DNA of 64,000 bases from Crateriforma conspicua (GCF_007752935.1 NZ_CP036319.1:4154001-4218000), one strand, 5' to 3'; shown: positions 17,011 through 26,939, counted from the stretch's first letter. Notes: a model not told the origin generated them from the letters alone. Made by a program: numbers and translations.

Positions 17011-20000
17011 ATGATGACCTTTGCTTCCTGCGCACCGATGTGCGCCGCCGCTGCGCTATTGTCGACCCTTTGCTTCGCGTCAGTTCACGCCGCTGATGCC
17101 CGGGACGACAGCAAACCCGACATTTTGATGATCGCCGGATCACGCAGCCACGGCTATGGTGCCCACGAGCACTATGCGGGGCTAAAGATCCTGGAAGAAG
17201 CCATCGTCGCGTCGACCGATCGTGTCAACGTTCGTGTGGTTCGGGGTTGGCCAGAAGACAAAGCATTGGTGGACGATGCCGAATCGATCGTCATCTACTG
17301 CGACGGCGGTGGCCGGCATTTGGCTCTTGAGCACCGCGATGCCTTGGCCGAAAAGATGGCGGCGGGATGCGGTTTCGTGTGTCTGCATTACGCCGTAGAA
17401 GTTCCGCCGTCGGCTCAAGACGATTGGCTGGCATGGCTGGGCGGTAATTTCGAATTGAATTACAGCGTCAATCCGCACTGGCATGCCGATTTTGCCAACC
17501 TGCCCGATCACCCCGTCACCGCCGGCGTGAAACCATTCGGAAGTGAAGACGAATGGTATTTTCACTTACGTTTCACCGACCAACCCGGGCTGCAACCGAT
17601 CCTGTCGGCGGTGGCGCCGCCAGAAACAATGCGTCGCAAAGACGGCGCCCACAGCGGAAATCCGCACGTTCGCAAGAGCGTCGCCCGCGGCGATTCGCAA
17701 ACGGTCGCCTGGGTGTTCGATCGTCCCGATGGCGGACGTTCATTTGGTTTCACCGGTGGGCATTTCCATTGGAACTGGGGACATGCTCCGGTGCGTCGAT
17801 TGGTTACCAACGCGATCCGCTGGACGGCGGGTGAATCCCTGGACGCCGATGGATCACAATTGCAATCGGTCAAGTTTGACGACCTGCTGGAAAACCAGGA
17901 CTACGATCCGCCAAAGAACTTCAACAAGGATGACGTGTTCGAAAAATTCGAACTCCAAAACATCTCTTCGGTCACGCCGATGCGCTCCATCACCGGTGCT
18001 GGGATGCTGGTCCGAACCGAAGACCCGCGTCACCCCGAAAACGCCATCGCGGGGATCGATGTCGCACCGGGCGTCGCGGCAACGCTGGTCGCGTCCGAAC
18101 CAACCCTACGCAGTCTGACCAACTTGGACATCGACGACCGCGGACGCATCTGGCTCTGCGACGTCATGAACTATCGCCGACGCCAAGGTGCACGCCCCGA
18201 GGGCGACCGCATCTTGATTTTGGAAGACACCGACGGGGATGGCGTCGCCGATGATGTCAAAACGTTTTACCAGGGTCGCGATATTGATTCAGCGATGGGC
18301 ATTTGCGTGCTGGGAAATGAAATCATCGTCTCGGCATCGCCATCGATTCTGAAATTCACCGACACCAATGGCGACGACGTGCCGGACAGGAAAGAAGTCA
18401 TCTATACCGACGTCGGCCAGCCTCAACACGACCATTCGGCGCACTCGTTTCTATTCGGTGACGATGGCAAGCTGTACTGGAACTTTGGCAACACCGGAAT
18501 GCAGGTGAAAGACGCCAAGGGGCAAACGGTCGTCGACATTCATGGGCGTCCTGTGGTGGACAACGGCCAACCGTTTTATGGCGGCATGCCGTTTCGCACC
18601 GATTTGGACGGGTCGAATTTCGAAGTCTTGGCACACAACTTTCGTAACAACTGGGAAACAACCGTCGATTCGTTCGGCACGCTTTGGCAAAGCGACAACG
18701 ATGACGACGGCAACCGAGGGACGCGCATCAACTTTGTGATGCAACACGGCAATTATGGCTATCGCGACGAATTAACCGGTGCCTCGTGGAAAGCACAGCG
18801 GATCACGATGGATGACGAAATCCCGCTTCGGCACTGGCACTTGAACGACCCCGGCGTGGTTCCCAACGTCCTGCAAACCGGTGCGGGTTCGCCCAGCGGG
18901 ATCTGTATGTACGAAGGCCAGTTGTTGCCCAAAAGGTTTTGGAATCAAGTCATTCACTGCGACCCCGGCCCCAACGTTGTTCGCGCGTATCCGATGAAAT
19001 CCGATGGAGCAGGGTACACCGCCGATATCGATCCGATCCTGACGGGAACTCGCGATCAGTGGTTCCGTCCCGCGGATGTTTGCGTTGCACCCGACGGATC
19101 GTTGTTTGTCACCGACTGGTACGATCCCGGTGTCGGTGGACACCGCCAAGAAGACAGTGATCGCGGCCGCTTGTTCCGCGTCGCACCGCCGCGATCGAAG
19201 TATCAGGTTCCGACGTTTGATTATTCCACCGCGGACGGTGCCATCGCCGCGATGAAGAATCCGGCCCGTTCGGTCCGCTTCAAGGCTTGGCAAGCCCTGC
19301 ACGCGATGGGGACCGACGCAGAAGCCGCTTTGTTGGATGTGTATCGTCATGATCCCAATCCGCGTTACCGTGCTCGCGCGCTTTGGCTGTTGGGAAAAAC
19401 CGATGGTCGTGGACCACACTACGTGGACGAAGCGTCCAAGGATGCCGACCCGAACATCCGCATCGTTTCCATCCGCCTGGCCGGGCAACTGGGGATGTCG
19501 ACCGCTCAAACACTTGGTCAGCTTGCCGAAGACCCCGATCCGCAAGTCCGACGTGAACTTGCGGTATCGTTGCGGTTCGATGACACCGATGCGATGCCCG
19601 GCGTTTTTGCAACTCTGGCCGCTGGTTATGACGGTCAAGATCGCTGGATGCTGGAAGCCTTGGGGATCGCCAGCGATTTGCGAGCCGCCGATTGTTTCGC
19701 CGCGTGGATGCAACATATCGATGGACAATGGGATTCCCCCTCGGGGCGCGAATTGGTCTGGCGTCTGAGGGCTCCCGAATCGGCCGATCTGATTGCCGAC
19801 CTTTTGTCAAAGGCGGATCTGTCCGATTCGGACGAGCGGCGGTACTTTCGCGCGATGGAGTATCACTCCGATGATGTCCGCGCCGCGTCGCTATCACGCC
19901 TGGTCAACCATCTGATCGACTGTGATCTGGACGACACCATCGCGGACCGTCGAATCGTACGTTCGGTACAACGCATCCGCGACTTCGACGCGGCAAACCG

Positions 20001-20985
20001 ATCACCGAAGATCGCCGCGGCCATTGATCGACATGTCCAATCCCAACGCGGCACGGCCAACTACCTGACGCTGATCAAGCGTTTCCAACCACAGAAGCTG
20101 GAATCGGCCTTTGAATCGTTGATGCTTTCCGATGGCAACTCGTCTGCCGCCGTCGAAGCCCTTTCGACCGTGTTGCAAGAACAATCCGGCATCGACCGTA
20201 TCAATCGGTGGATGCGCGACGCGGATACCGCAAAGGCGACACGAACGATTCGGCTGGTCGGCATGCTGGGCAATCCGCGCGCGATGTCGATGCTGTCGTC
20301 ATTGGTCGCCAACGCCAATCAACCCTTTGCGACTCGCTCGGCTGCGATCGCATCCATGGCGGGCAACAACATCGGCCAAAAGAAACTTTTGGAATTGGCG
20401 ACGGGTGGAAAACTGCCCGCCGACACTCGTCTGCTGGTCGGTGGACGCTTGGCATCCGTTTCCAATGCGGACATTCGCAATCAAGCGGCCAAGATCTTGC
20501 CGCTGCCCCAACAAGCCGATCACGAACCGCTGGCCCCGCTGGATCAAATGGCCAAGATGAACGGCGACGTCGAACAGGGACGCAAACTATTTCGGGGCGT
20601 CGCGACGTGCAGCAATTGTCACCTGGTCGACGGTTTCGGCAAAACCGTGGGCCCGGACCTTTCGGAAATCGGCAGCAAGCTGTCCCGCGAAGCCATGTTT
20701 ACATCCATCTTGGATCCCAGCGCGGGCATCAGCCACAACTATGAAAACTATGTCGCGCTTCTGGATTCCGGCCAGATCATCACCGGCGTGATGGTCAGCG
20801 AAACCGACGATTCGGTCACGCTGCGGACCGCCGAAGCGATCGATCGCGAAATTGACAAGGACGAATTGGAAGAAATCATCAAAAGCGAAAAATCCATCAT
20901 GCCGGAAAATCTGCACCACACCACCGACCAACAGGGTTTGGTCGACTTGGTGGAATACCTGATGACGCTGACCAAAAAAGAATAG
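17011..20985 (+). CDS. PVC-type ThuA / propeller / HEAT / cytochrome c fusion protein
   Basis: This 1324-aa exported protein has a signal peptide (first ~27 residues, ending SVHAADA). A ThuA-like glutamine-amidotransferase-fold domain follows (about 33-260, starting DILMIAGSRSHGYG). Next is the planctomycete membrane-bound-dehydrogenase-type beta-propeller (about 340-730) with GDRILILEDTDGDGVAD and APDGSLFVTDWYDPG. HEAT-like helical repeats run over about 750-1150. A C-terminal cytochrome c domain has the haem site CSNCH at about residue 1202, near the GRKLFRG start of the domain. Such fusions are abundant in Planctomycetes and are thought to oxidise sugars or related carbon in the periplasm, but activity is not demonstrated. 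It is monocistronic by spacing (about 150 bp before, 200 bp after). Confidence 0.88.
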   Translation: MMTFASCAPMCAAAALLSTLCFASVHAADARDDSKPDILMIAGSRSHGYGAHEHYAGLKILEEAIVASTDRVNVRVVRGWPEDKALVDDAESIVIYCDGGGRHLALEHRDALAEKMAAGCGFVCLHYAVEVPPSAQDDWLAWLGGNFELNYSVNPHWHADFANLPDHPVTAGVKPFGSEDEWYFHLRFTDQPGLQPILSAVAPPETMRRKDGAHSGNPHVRKSVARGDSQTVAWVFDRPDGGRSFGFTGGHFHWNWGHAPVRRLVTNAIRWTAGESLDADGSQLQSVKFDDLLENQDYDPPKNFNKDDVFEKFELQNISSVTPMRSITGAGMLVRTEDPRHPENAIAGIDVAPGVAATLVASEPTLRSLTNLDIDDRGRIWLCDVMNYRRRQGARPEGDRILILEDTDGDGVADDVKTFYQGRDIDSAMGICVLGNEIIVSASPSILKFTDTNGDDVPDRKEVIYTDVGQPQHDHSAHSFLFGDDGKLYWNFGNTGMQVKDAKGQTVVDIHGRPVVDNGQPFYGGMPFRTDLDGSNFEVLAHNFRNNWETTVDSFGTLWQSDNDDDGNRGTRINFVMQHGNYGYRDELTGASWKAQRITMDDEIPLRHWHLNDPGVVPNVLQTGAGSPSGICMYEGQLLPKRFWNQVIHCDPGPNVVRAYPMKSDGAGYTADIDPILTGTRDQWFRPADVCVAPDGSLFVTDWYDPGVGGHRQEDSDRGRLFRVAPPRSKYQVPTFDYSTADGAIAAMKNPARSVRFKAWQALHAMGTDAEAALLDVYRHDPNPRYRARALWLLGKTDGRGPHYVDEASKDADPNIRIVSIRLAGQLGMSTAQTLGQLAEDPDPQVRRELAVSLRFDDTDAMPGVFATLAAGYDGQDRWMLEALGIASDLRAADCFAAWMQHIDGQWDSPSGRELVWRLRAPESADLIADLLSKADLSDSDERRYFRAMEYHSDDVRAASLSRLVNHLIDCDLDDTIADRRIVRSVQRIRDFDAANRSPKIAAAIDRHVQSQRGTANYLTLIKRFQPQKLESAFESLMLSDGNSSAAVEALSTVLQEQSGIDRINRWMRDADTAKATRTIRLVGMLGNPRAMSMLSSLVANANQPFATRSAAIASMAGNNIGQKKLLELATGGKLPADTRLLVGGRLASVSNADIRNQAAKILPLPQQADHEPLAPLDQMAKMNGDVEQGRKLFRGVATCSNCHLVDGFGKTVGPDLSEIGSKLSREAMFTSILDPSAGISHNYENYVALLDSGQIITGVMVSETDDSVTLRTAEAIDREIDKDELEEIIKSEKSIMPENLHHTTDQQGLVDLVEYLMTLTKKE

Positions 20986-21187
20986 CCGGGGTGTCGTCCG
21001 TGATGGACAGATCCTGCGAATCGAAAACCTTATCGATGATGTCGACTTTGCCGTCTGCGCCGGACCTTGCCGGCGTCTTCGGTTGACAACACCCGTTCAA
21101 GGTGAGCACTTCCCCCACTCGACGCCGATGGGAACGTCACCCCATGACGTGCCCCACGGTTCCTTCCCCCATGGAGAGTCGAGTTCT

Positions 21188-22078
21188 ATGCCCACCCTAT
21201 TGATGATCAACCTGAAAGGCGGCGTCGGCAAGACTGCGTCGACCGTCGCAATCGCTGAAACGTTCGCAGAAGTCGGTTATAAGACGCTGGTGATTGACGC
21301 CGACCACCAAAGCATGGCCGGCGAATTGTTGCTGGGTCAAAGCCGAATGCTCAGCTGCGAAAAAGCACACCGGACACTGCATGATGTTTTTCTTGCCATG
21401 TCGGATGTTGATTTCGATGTGCATTCGGTCGCGAACTACATCATCCCCAGCTCATCCAGTGTTGCCGCGTCACGCCCCAATCTATTTGTACTGCCGTGTT
21501 CGTTTCGCATTGATGATTTTTACAGCAACGTGTTTCGATCCAAACGCTGTTGCCGAACGTTCGTGACCGAGCGCGAATTGGGTCACCATTTGAAAAAGCA
21601 GATGCCCAAGGTCAAAAAGATCTTGGAAAGCATTTTTGATCTGATCATCGTCGATTGCCCTCCCAGCATCGCGATGCAAGTCAAGATGTTCCTGCGCATC
21701 GCCGACGGTTGCATCATCCCCAGTATCCCCGACCAGCTTTCGGTTCGTGGTTCGTTCAATTTGGTCCAGCGTCTGAAACGTCACAAAACGAATTGCCTGG
21801 GCACCCTTTGGACGCTGTATCGTCAACAAACCGTCCTGCATCGCGAAATGGTCTTGGAACCATTCGAAGGATTGCCTGAACCCTTTGGAAGCATCATCCC
21901 GAATGCCAGCCAGCTTGCCGGTGCGGTTGATCCACGGTTGGTCGACCAACCGGTGGCGAGTTGTGAAACCAAGTACGGAAAAGAATTCTCGCTGCGTTAC
22001 GCACAGTTATGTAGCGAGATTTTGCAGCGGATGAAGAAGGCCAACATCCCGGTGCCGCAGTTGGCCCAAGCAGCTTGA
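21188..22078 (+). CDS. ParA/MinD-family ATPase (orphan)
   Basis: The 296-aa protein carries the deviant Walker A motif KGGVGKT at residues 10-16, the switch/Walker A' region VIDADHQSMAGELLLG, and the Walker B strand LIIVDCPPSIAMQ (about residues 160-172), all diagnostic of ParA/Soj-type ATPases. The frame opens at 21083, but GGAGAG 9 nt before the ATG at 21188 and the family-like start MPTLLMINLKGG fix the beginning. A Cys/His-rich stretch (FRSKRCCRTFVTERELGHH) sits between the first and second motifs. No parB, parS or partner gene lies nearby, so it may position a membrane or protein cargo rather than segregate DNA. The function is unassigned. Confidence 0.82.
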   Translation: MPTLLMINLKGGVGKTASTVAIAETFAEVGYKTLVIDADHQSMAGELLLGQSRMLSCEKAHRTLHDVFLAMSDVDFDVHSVANYIIPSSSSVAASRPNLFVLPCSFRIDDFYSNVFRSKRCCRTFVTERELGHHLKKQMPKVKKILESIFDLIIVDCPPSIAMQVKMFLRIADGCIIPSIPDQLSVRGSFNLVQRLKRHKTNCLGTLWTLYRQQTVLHREMVLEPFEGLPEPFGSIIPNASQLAGAVDPRLVDQPVASCETKYGKEFSLRYAQLCSEILQRMKKANIPVPQLAQAA

Positions 22079-22226
22079 CCGGCAGCTTGCAGAATCGGAA
22101 CGTCGCTGGGCCAACAATTCCCACGACGAATTGCAGACGTGCCATGAGTGATGAATCCATTCACAATGCGACTCAGCCAAGCTGTTAGAATGTCGCGATT
22201 CCGGATTCTCACCATGGCACCTTCTG

Positions 22227-23657
22227 ATGTTGCAAAATCGAATTTGCTTTTGGATCTTCTGCATCGCATTGTCCATTACGACGCAGTTGATCCTGCATGG
22301 CCCCACACGGTTGACCGCGGCTGACACAACCACGGACATCGCCCCCACGTCGGATCGGCCGAATCTGGTTTTTGTTTTGGCCGATGACTTGGGCTACGGC
22401 GATCTTGGATGCTATGGTCGCAAAGACATCCAAACCCCACGGCTCGACCAGATGGCAGCCGATGGGGTCAGGTTCACCGCACACTACGCCAACGGCGCGG
22501 AATGCTCGCCGACCCGCGCGGCATTCTTGACCGGTCGCTATCAACAATGGATCGGCGGACTGGAATGCGCGATAGGTACGGGAAACGTCGGCCGCTATGA
22601 CGACGCCATTCGCCTGCGCGACACCCACGATCTGGGACTTCCCGTTTCAATCCCGACCTTGCCGGCCCAGTTGAAATCCGCCGGATACGAAACGGCGATT
22701 TTCGGAAAATGGCACCTGGGTTATGAACCAAAGTTCGCGCCCCACCTGCACGGCTTTGACCACACGTATTATTGCATCGGTGGTGAAATGGACTATTTCC
22801 ATTACACCGACAACGTTGCCGGATACAACCTTTTTCGTGATGGCAAACCGATCCGTGACGAGGGATATTTCACAGACTTGATCACCGACGAAGCGGTCAA
22901 GTTCATCAACGGCGGACACGAACGTCCCTATTTTTTGTATCTGCCATACACCTGCCCGCATTCGCCATTCCAAGGTCCGGATGACCGACAAACGCATCCT
23001 TTGCCCCTAGATTCGCCGTTATGGAAACAGGGCAGCGCACCGCCCGATGTTTATCGCGCGATGATCCAGCGGATGGACCAACAGCTCGGACGTGTCCTCG
23101 ATTCCGTCGACGCAAACACGTTGGTCATCTTTGCCAGTGACAACGGCGGAACCAAGAGCGCCAGAAACGATCCGTATCGCGGGATTAAGGGCAGCACCTT
23201 TGAAGGCGGTATCCGCGTTCCGGCGATCGCCTATTGGCCCGGCAAACTTCCAGCCGGCACGGTGTGCGACGTTCCAACGCTGACGTTCGATTGGACACGA
23301 ACGTTTTCCGATCTGGCCCAAGCCGACTTCCCCGAGTCGCACCAACTGGAAGGCGTCAACGTGATGGACATTCTTGACGGCGAACATCCCGATCGCGTGC
23401 TGTATTGGCGAAAGCCACGCGGTGAATCGATTTGGAAAGGTGTTCGAGACGGCGATTGGAAGTATGTCGTCGACCGTCGCGGTGACCGCGAAAAAACCTA
23501 CCTTTTCCAATTGGCGGACGACGAATCGGAAAGTCAAAACCTGATCGACCAGTATCCCGACACGGCCAAGCGATTGCGTGCGTTATACGATTCCTGGGAA
23601 TCGACCACGCGTCGCAATCGACGTGGACGCCCCGATGCCAAGACCGCGACGGAGTGA
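22227..23657 (+). CDS. S1 family sulfatase
   Basis: This 476-aa exported enzyme has an N-terminal signal peptide (about residues 1-32). It has the S1 metal-binding start NLVFVLADDLGYGDLGCYG and the formylglycine motif C-S-P-T-R around residue 92, embedded in ECSPTRAAFLTGRY. FGKWHLGY and FASDNGGTKS are the other conserved active-site blocks. It would hydrolyse a sulfate ester after maturation by a formylglycine-generating enzyme, which is not encoded in the window. The substrate is not predictable by eye. It stands apart from the main sulfatase/GH cluster, facing the two-component system convergently with only 32 bp between stop codons. Confidence 0.92.
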   Translation: MLQNRICFWIFCIALSITTQLILHGPTRLTAADTTTDIAPTSDRPNLVFVLADDLGYGDLGCYGRKDIQTPRLDQMAADGVRFTAHYANGAECSPTRAAFLTGRYQQWIGGLECAIGTGNVGRYDDAIRLRDTHDLGLPVSIPTLPAQLKSAGYETAIFGKWHLGYEPKFAPHLHGFDHTYYCIGGEMDYFHYTDNVAGYNLFRDGKPIRDEGYFTDLITDEAVKFINGGHERPYFLYLPYTCPHSPFQGPDDRQTHPLPLDSPLWKQGSAPPDVYRAMIQRMDQQLGRVLDSVDANTLVIFASDNGGTKSARNDPYRGIKGSTFEGGIRVPAIAYWPGKLPAGTVCDVPTLTFDWTRTFSDLAQADFPESHQLEGVNVMDILDGEHPDRVLYWRKPRGESIWKGVRDGDWKYVVDRRGDREKTYLFQLADDESESQNLIDQYPDTAKRLRALYDSWESTTRRNRRGRPDAKTATE

Positions 23658-23689
23658 ATTGCATCTGAAATCAGATTCAGACACCGCAT

Positions 23690-25057
23690 CTAGTGCAATC
23701 CATAGCGGTTCATCTTGTAGTGCAAGGTCCGCACGCTGACACCAAGCAATTTGGCCGTTCGTTCACGGTGGAAATCGTTGACCGCCAGGGCGGATTGAAT
23801 CGCCGACCTTTCGGCGGCTTCGGTGACCTCCGCCAGCGTCACCGGTTCGGAAAGCCCTGGTGACGTCGCCGCTTGCAAATCGGCGGGCAGGTGGTTCGCT
23901 TCGATCGTATCGTTGGCGACGGTGACAACCAGCCGCTCGATCACATTGCGAAGCTGGCGTACGTTTCCGGGCCAACTGGACTGGACCAACAGGGTCATCG
24001 CCGAATCATGAATCGTCTTGGCGGGACGACGATGTCGGGCACAGAAATGTTCCAGGAAGTGGTCGGCTAACAAAGGAATGTCTTCCCGCCGCTGACGTAA
24101 TGGCGGGACTTCGATCGGCACGATGTTCAAACGATAAAACAGGTCTTCGCGAAACTCGCCGTCATCGACCATCTGCTGGATGTCACGATTTGTTGCCGAC
24201 AAAATTCGCGCATCGGACTCCAAGACTTCTTCTCCGCCGACTCGCGCAAAGTGTCCCGTTTCCAACACACGCAACAAATCGACCTGACTCTTGGCCGGAA
24301 TCTCGGTGATTTCGTCCAAGAACAGCGTTCCGCCGGTGGACTGTTCAAAGCACCCAGGTTTCTGACGCGAAGCGCCGGTGAAAGCGCCCTGTTCGTGGCC
24401 AAACAATTCGCTTTCCAAAAGGGTTTCGGGCAGCGCGCCCAGGTTCACTGCAATGAAACGTCCGCCTGACCGATTGCTAAGGTCGTGAACGGCCCGCGCG
24501 ATCAACTCTTTTCCCGTACCGCTTTCGCCACGAATTAAGACGGTCGCATCGGTGTCGGCCACTTGGCGAATCTGTGTCAACACGTCTTGCAGTGCGCGAC
24601 AATTCCCCACGATCCCCGATACTTCACCCGCTTCGGCCAAGCGGTCACGCAATTCCCGATTTTCCGATTGCAGCCGATGGTGTTCGCGGGCCTTGGTGAT
24701 TTGTTGGCGGATCAGGTTCAGATCGACCGGTTTGGTGATGAAGTCGAAGGCGCCGCGTCGCATCGCATCAACCGCCGTTTCAACCGTTCCATGGGCGGTG
24801 ATCACGATCGCCGTCGTGCCGGGTTTTCGTTGTTGCACCAACGACACGAGTTCCAAACCGTCGCGATCACCCGGCAAACGAACATCCGCGATCACCAATT
24901 GGAAATCGCCCGCATCAAATTTGTCCAGCGCCTCGTTGACCGTGCCGGCCGTATCAATGTGCGTGGCTTCCTTTTCCAAACCTCGCGCCAGGCCCGACCG
25001 AATGTTCGGTTCGTCATCGACGATCAATACTTGAAATTCATCTTCCATGACGTTCAC
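23690..25057 (-). CDS. Sigma-54-dependent NtrC-family response regulator
   Basis: The 455-aa protein has three parts. A receiver domain (1-120) has an acidic pair in LIVDDEPN, phosphoacceptor D58 in VIADVRLPG and the Lys in ITKPVDL. A central AAA+ domain has Walker A GESGTGKE near residue 180, an intact sigma-54 contact loop GAFTGA and Walker B GGTLFLDEI. A C-terminal Fis-type helix-turn-helix includes ERTAKLLGVSVRTLHYKMN. All elements needed to activate sigma-54 RNA polymerase are present. It overlaps the upstream kinase gene by 4 bp, so they form one unit. The divergent operon beginning at 27021 has a consensus sigma-54 promoter, which makes it the best candidate target. An internal ATG at 25048 is an alternative start. 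Confidence 0.93.
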   Translation of the reverse strand: MNVMEDEFQVLIVDDEPNIRSGLARGLEKEATHIDTAGTVNEALDKFDAGDFQLVIADVRLPGDRDGLELVSLVQQRKPGTTAIVITAHGTVETAVDAMRRGAFDFITKPVDLNLIRQQITKAREHHRLQSENRELRDRLAEAGEVSGIVGNCRALQDVLTQIRQVADTDATVLIRGESGTGKELIARAVHDLSNRSGGRFIAVNLGALPETLLESELFGHEQGAFTGASRQKPGCFEQSTGGTLFLDEITEIPAKSQVDLLRVLETGHFARVGGEEVLESDARILSATNRDIQQMVDDGEFREDLFYRLNIVPIEVPPLRQRREDIPLLADHFLEHFCARHRRPAKTIHDSAMTLLVQSSWPGNVRQLRNVIERLVVTVANDTIEANHLPADLQAATSPGLSEPVTLAEVTEAAERSAIQSALAVNDFHRERTAKLLGVSVRTLHYKMNRYGLH

Positions 25058-26445
25058 TCTTGATTGTCAAACTCGGAACCGATTGGCAGGGTGATTTCGA
25101 AGGTGGTGCCCCCCGAACCGGAATGAAAATGCAGACTGCCTTCATGCTGGCGAATGATCTTGTCGCAAAAGGCGAGCCCCAGTCCGTTCCCCGAACCCTT
25201 GGTTGTGAAATAGGCATCAAAAACCTTTTCGCTCAGTTCGTCGGGAATACCGGTCCCGGAATCGACCACGTTGATCTTCACTGTGTCGGAGGTTGTACTG
25301 CCGTGGTTGTCGATGGCCTGGACCGACAGATGGCCACCGTCGGGCATCGCTTCCAATGCATTCATCAACAAGTTCAACAAGACCTGTTCCAACCGGACCG
25401 GATCCAGCATCACTTCCGGCAAATCATTCTCGGGACAGCGCACTTCGACGACCACTCTCTGTTTTTCTGCCGTCGGTCGGATCAAGTCGACTTGACGATG
25501 GATCAACTGTTTCAAATCGACCGGCTGCAGATTCAAACGATCGATGGACGCGAAATCACGAAAGACCTCCAGCACACCACCGATTCGAACCACTTCGCTG
25601 CGGATCACACGCAGCATTTGTCGCACATCATCCGTTTCGTCTTTCCCATCCAATTGTTCTTCCAACAGTTGGACGTGTAGCGACAGTGCCGCCAAAGGGT
25701 TTTTGATCTCATGATGCAACCCAGCCGCCAGTGACCCCAAACCCATGTATCGTTCCATCCGTCGCACCCGTTCTTCGATCATGATGCGATCGGTCACGTC
25801 GCGCAACTGGATCACATAGCCGATTTCCTGGTCATCGATATCGCACAACGTTTGACAGAATCCCTGCAGCACCAGGTCGTCGTCACGGATCGTCGTTTCA
25901 AAATCGTCCGACTGTTTGCCGCCTTCTCGGTCCTCTCGTCCTTGACGAAACTCGTCCAGCGGCACCCATGGCGCCAGGTCACGTAAAGACCGTCCGACGG
26001 GTTCACTGGGAGGGTCCAGTAATTCCAATCCACGACGATTCATACTGGTGACTCGGCCGTCACGGTCCGTCGTGATCACCGCCTGATCGATGCTGCTTAG
26101 AATGTCGCCGGCCAACGCTTTAAGGTCACGCAGGCTTCGCAACGACGAACGATACGCCCGTGACAGCAACACCACGGCGATCCCGGTCACGACAAGGTTC
26201 AACACGACCAAGATGGTCAGTCGAAATTGCCAGCGTAGTTCCCCGGCCAAGACCTGGGCCGATTCGCGGCCGTCGCGTGGCAATTGGCCGATTAAGTCTT
26301 CGACAATTTGCTGTTCACGCAGAAAGTCCACCATCACCCAAATGGTGATCGCCAGCGCAGCGGCACTACCCAGCAGCAGACCGATCACGGCCAGCCGGTA
26401 CGTTTTTTCGTTCTCTTCGGATCGTGCGCGAAACATCGGGTGCAA
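25054..26445 (-). CDS. Membrane sensor histidine kinase (NtrB-like)
   Basis: This 463-aa kinase has two membrane segments (about residues 18-41 and 76-97) enclosing a short periplasmic loop of about 35 residues. A PAS domain follows (about 110-230; LSSIDQAVITTDRDGRVTSMNRRGLELL). The HisKA domain has the phospho-accepting His near residue 244 in HHEIKNPLAAL. The HATPase domain has NLLMNALEAMP (N box), DSGTGIP (G1) and GSGNGLGLAF (G2). The tiny periplasmic loop suggests that sensing is in the membrane or through the PAS domain. The gene is cotranscribed with the NtrC-type regulator (4-bp overlap) and divergent from the dab operon. Signal unknown; inorganic carbon or pH-related cues are an inference from context only. 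Confidence 0.92.
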   Translation of the reverse strand: MHPMFRARSEENEKTYRLAVIGLLLGSAAALAITIWVMVDFLREQQIVEDLIGQLPRDGRESAQVLAGELRWQFRLTILVVLNLVVTGIAVVLLSRAYRSSLRSLRDLKALAGDILSSIDQAVITTDRDGRVTSMNRRGLELLDPPSEPVGRSLRDLAPWVPLDEFRQGREDREGGKQSDDFETTIRDDDLVLQGFCQTLCDIDDQEIGYVIQLRDVTDRIMIEERVRRMERYMGLGSLAAGLHHEIKNPLAALSLHVQLLEEQLDGKDETDDVRQMLRVIRSEVVRIGGVLEVFRDFASIDRLNLQPVDLKQLIHRQVDLIRPTAEKQRVVVEVRCPENDLPEVMLDPVRLEQVLLNLLMNALEAMPDGGHLSVQAIDNHGSTTSDTVKINVVDSGTGIPDELSEKVFDAYFTTKGSGNGLGLAFCDKIIRQHEGSLHFHSGSGGTTFEITLPIGSEFDNQE

Positions 26446-26742
26446 TCGTATCGTTACTGCGGGCCAATGGGTCTCAACGTGCGCGGCGCACTAACGGGGA
26501 AACGTTCAACGGTTGTCCATCACACCATTGCTGTCCAGCGTCCGCTGTGTCTGCCGTTGATCACGGACGATACGGCGAACCCGGGACGACGACCAGACCG
26601 AGCAAACCGGCGACCGCGGTGGCCGCCAACCAATCGAGGCAGACAAACGCTCGAGCCCCTTCGACGCTAACGCCACCCATCCGTGCGAACGCCGCACCAG
26701 TCGGTGAAATCAGCCGACTTCGCTGTTTTGGCTGGCATCATC

Positions 26743-26779
26743 GTGCAAGCCGGTGCAGAAGATCTGCAAAGTCTTGCAC
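26743..26779. promoter_or_regulatory. 37-bp imperfect dyad, candidate enhancer (UAS) for the NtrC-type regulator
   Basis: Four TGCA half-sites start at 26744, 26754, 26765 and 26775, that is at 10-11-bp helical spacing and symmetric about position 26761. The two arms share GTGCAAG, four variable bases, then TGCAGA; 14 of 18 arm positions are complementary. The centre lies about 190 bp upstream of the expected sigma-54 start point. Confidence 0.5.
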
Positions 26780-26924
26780 AACCACGGTGGGGTGATCCGC
26801 CGCGCCAACCAGCTTCAAGGAACTGTTCGCAAACTTGTTCGCCGACTTTGCAGATGCATTTTCACGGTGAACCAGGGAAGTCATCGCACATTGCCGCCGT
26901 CCAGTGTGCGGAGTGTTCCGCCGA

Positions 26925-26939
26925 TGGCACGACGGTTGC
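26925..26939 (+). promoter_or_regulatory. Sigma-54 (-24/-12) promoter of the dab operon
   Basis: TGGCACGACGGTTGC matches the RpoN consensus TGGCACGRNNNTTGC at every defined position, with the invariant GG (26926-26927) and GC (26938-26939) 10 bp apart. Transcription should begin near 26951, about 70 nt before the dabA start used here. Confidence 0.75.

Noticed and set aside
26733-26747. Second sigma-54-like sequence TGGCATCATCGTGCA
   Set aside because: The GG and GC elements are 9 bp apart instead of the strict 10, so it is unlikely to be a functional -24/-12 promoter.
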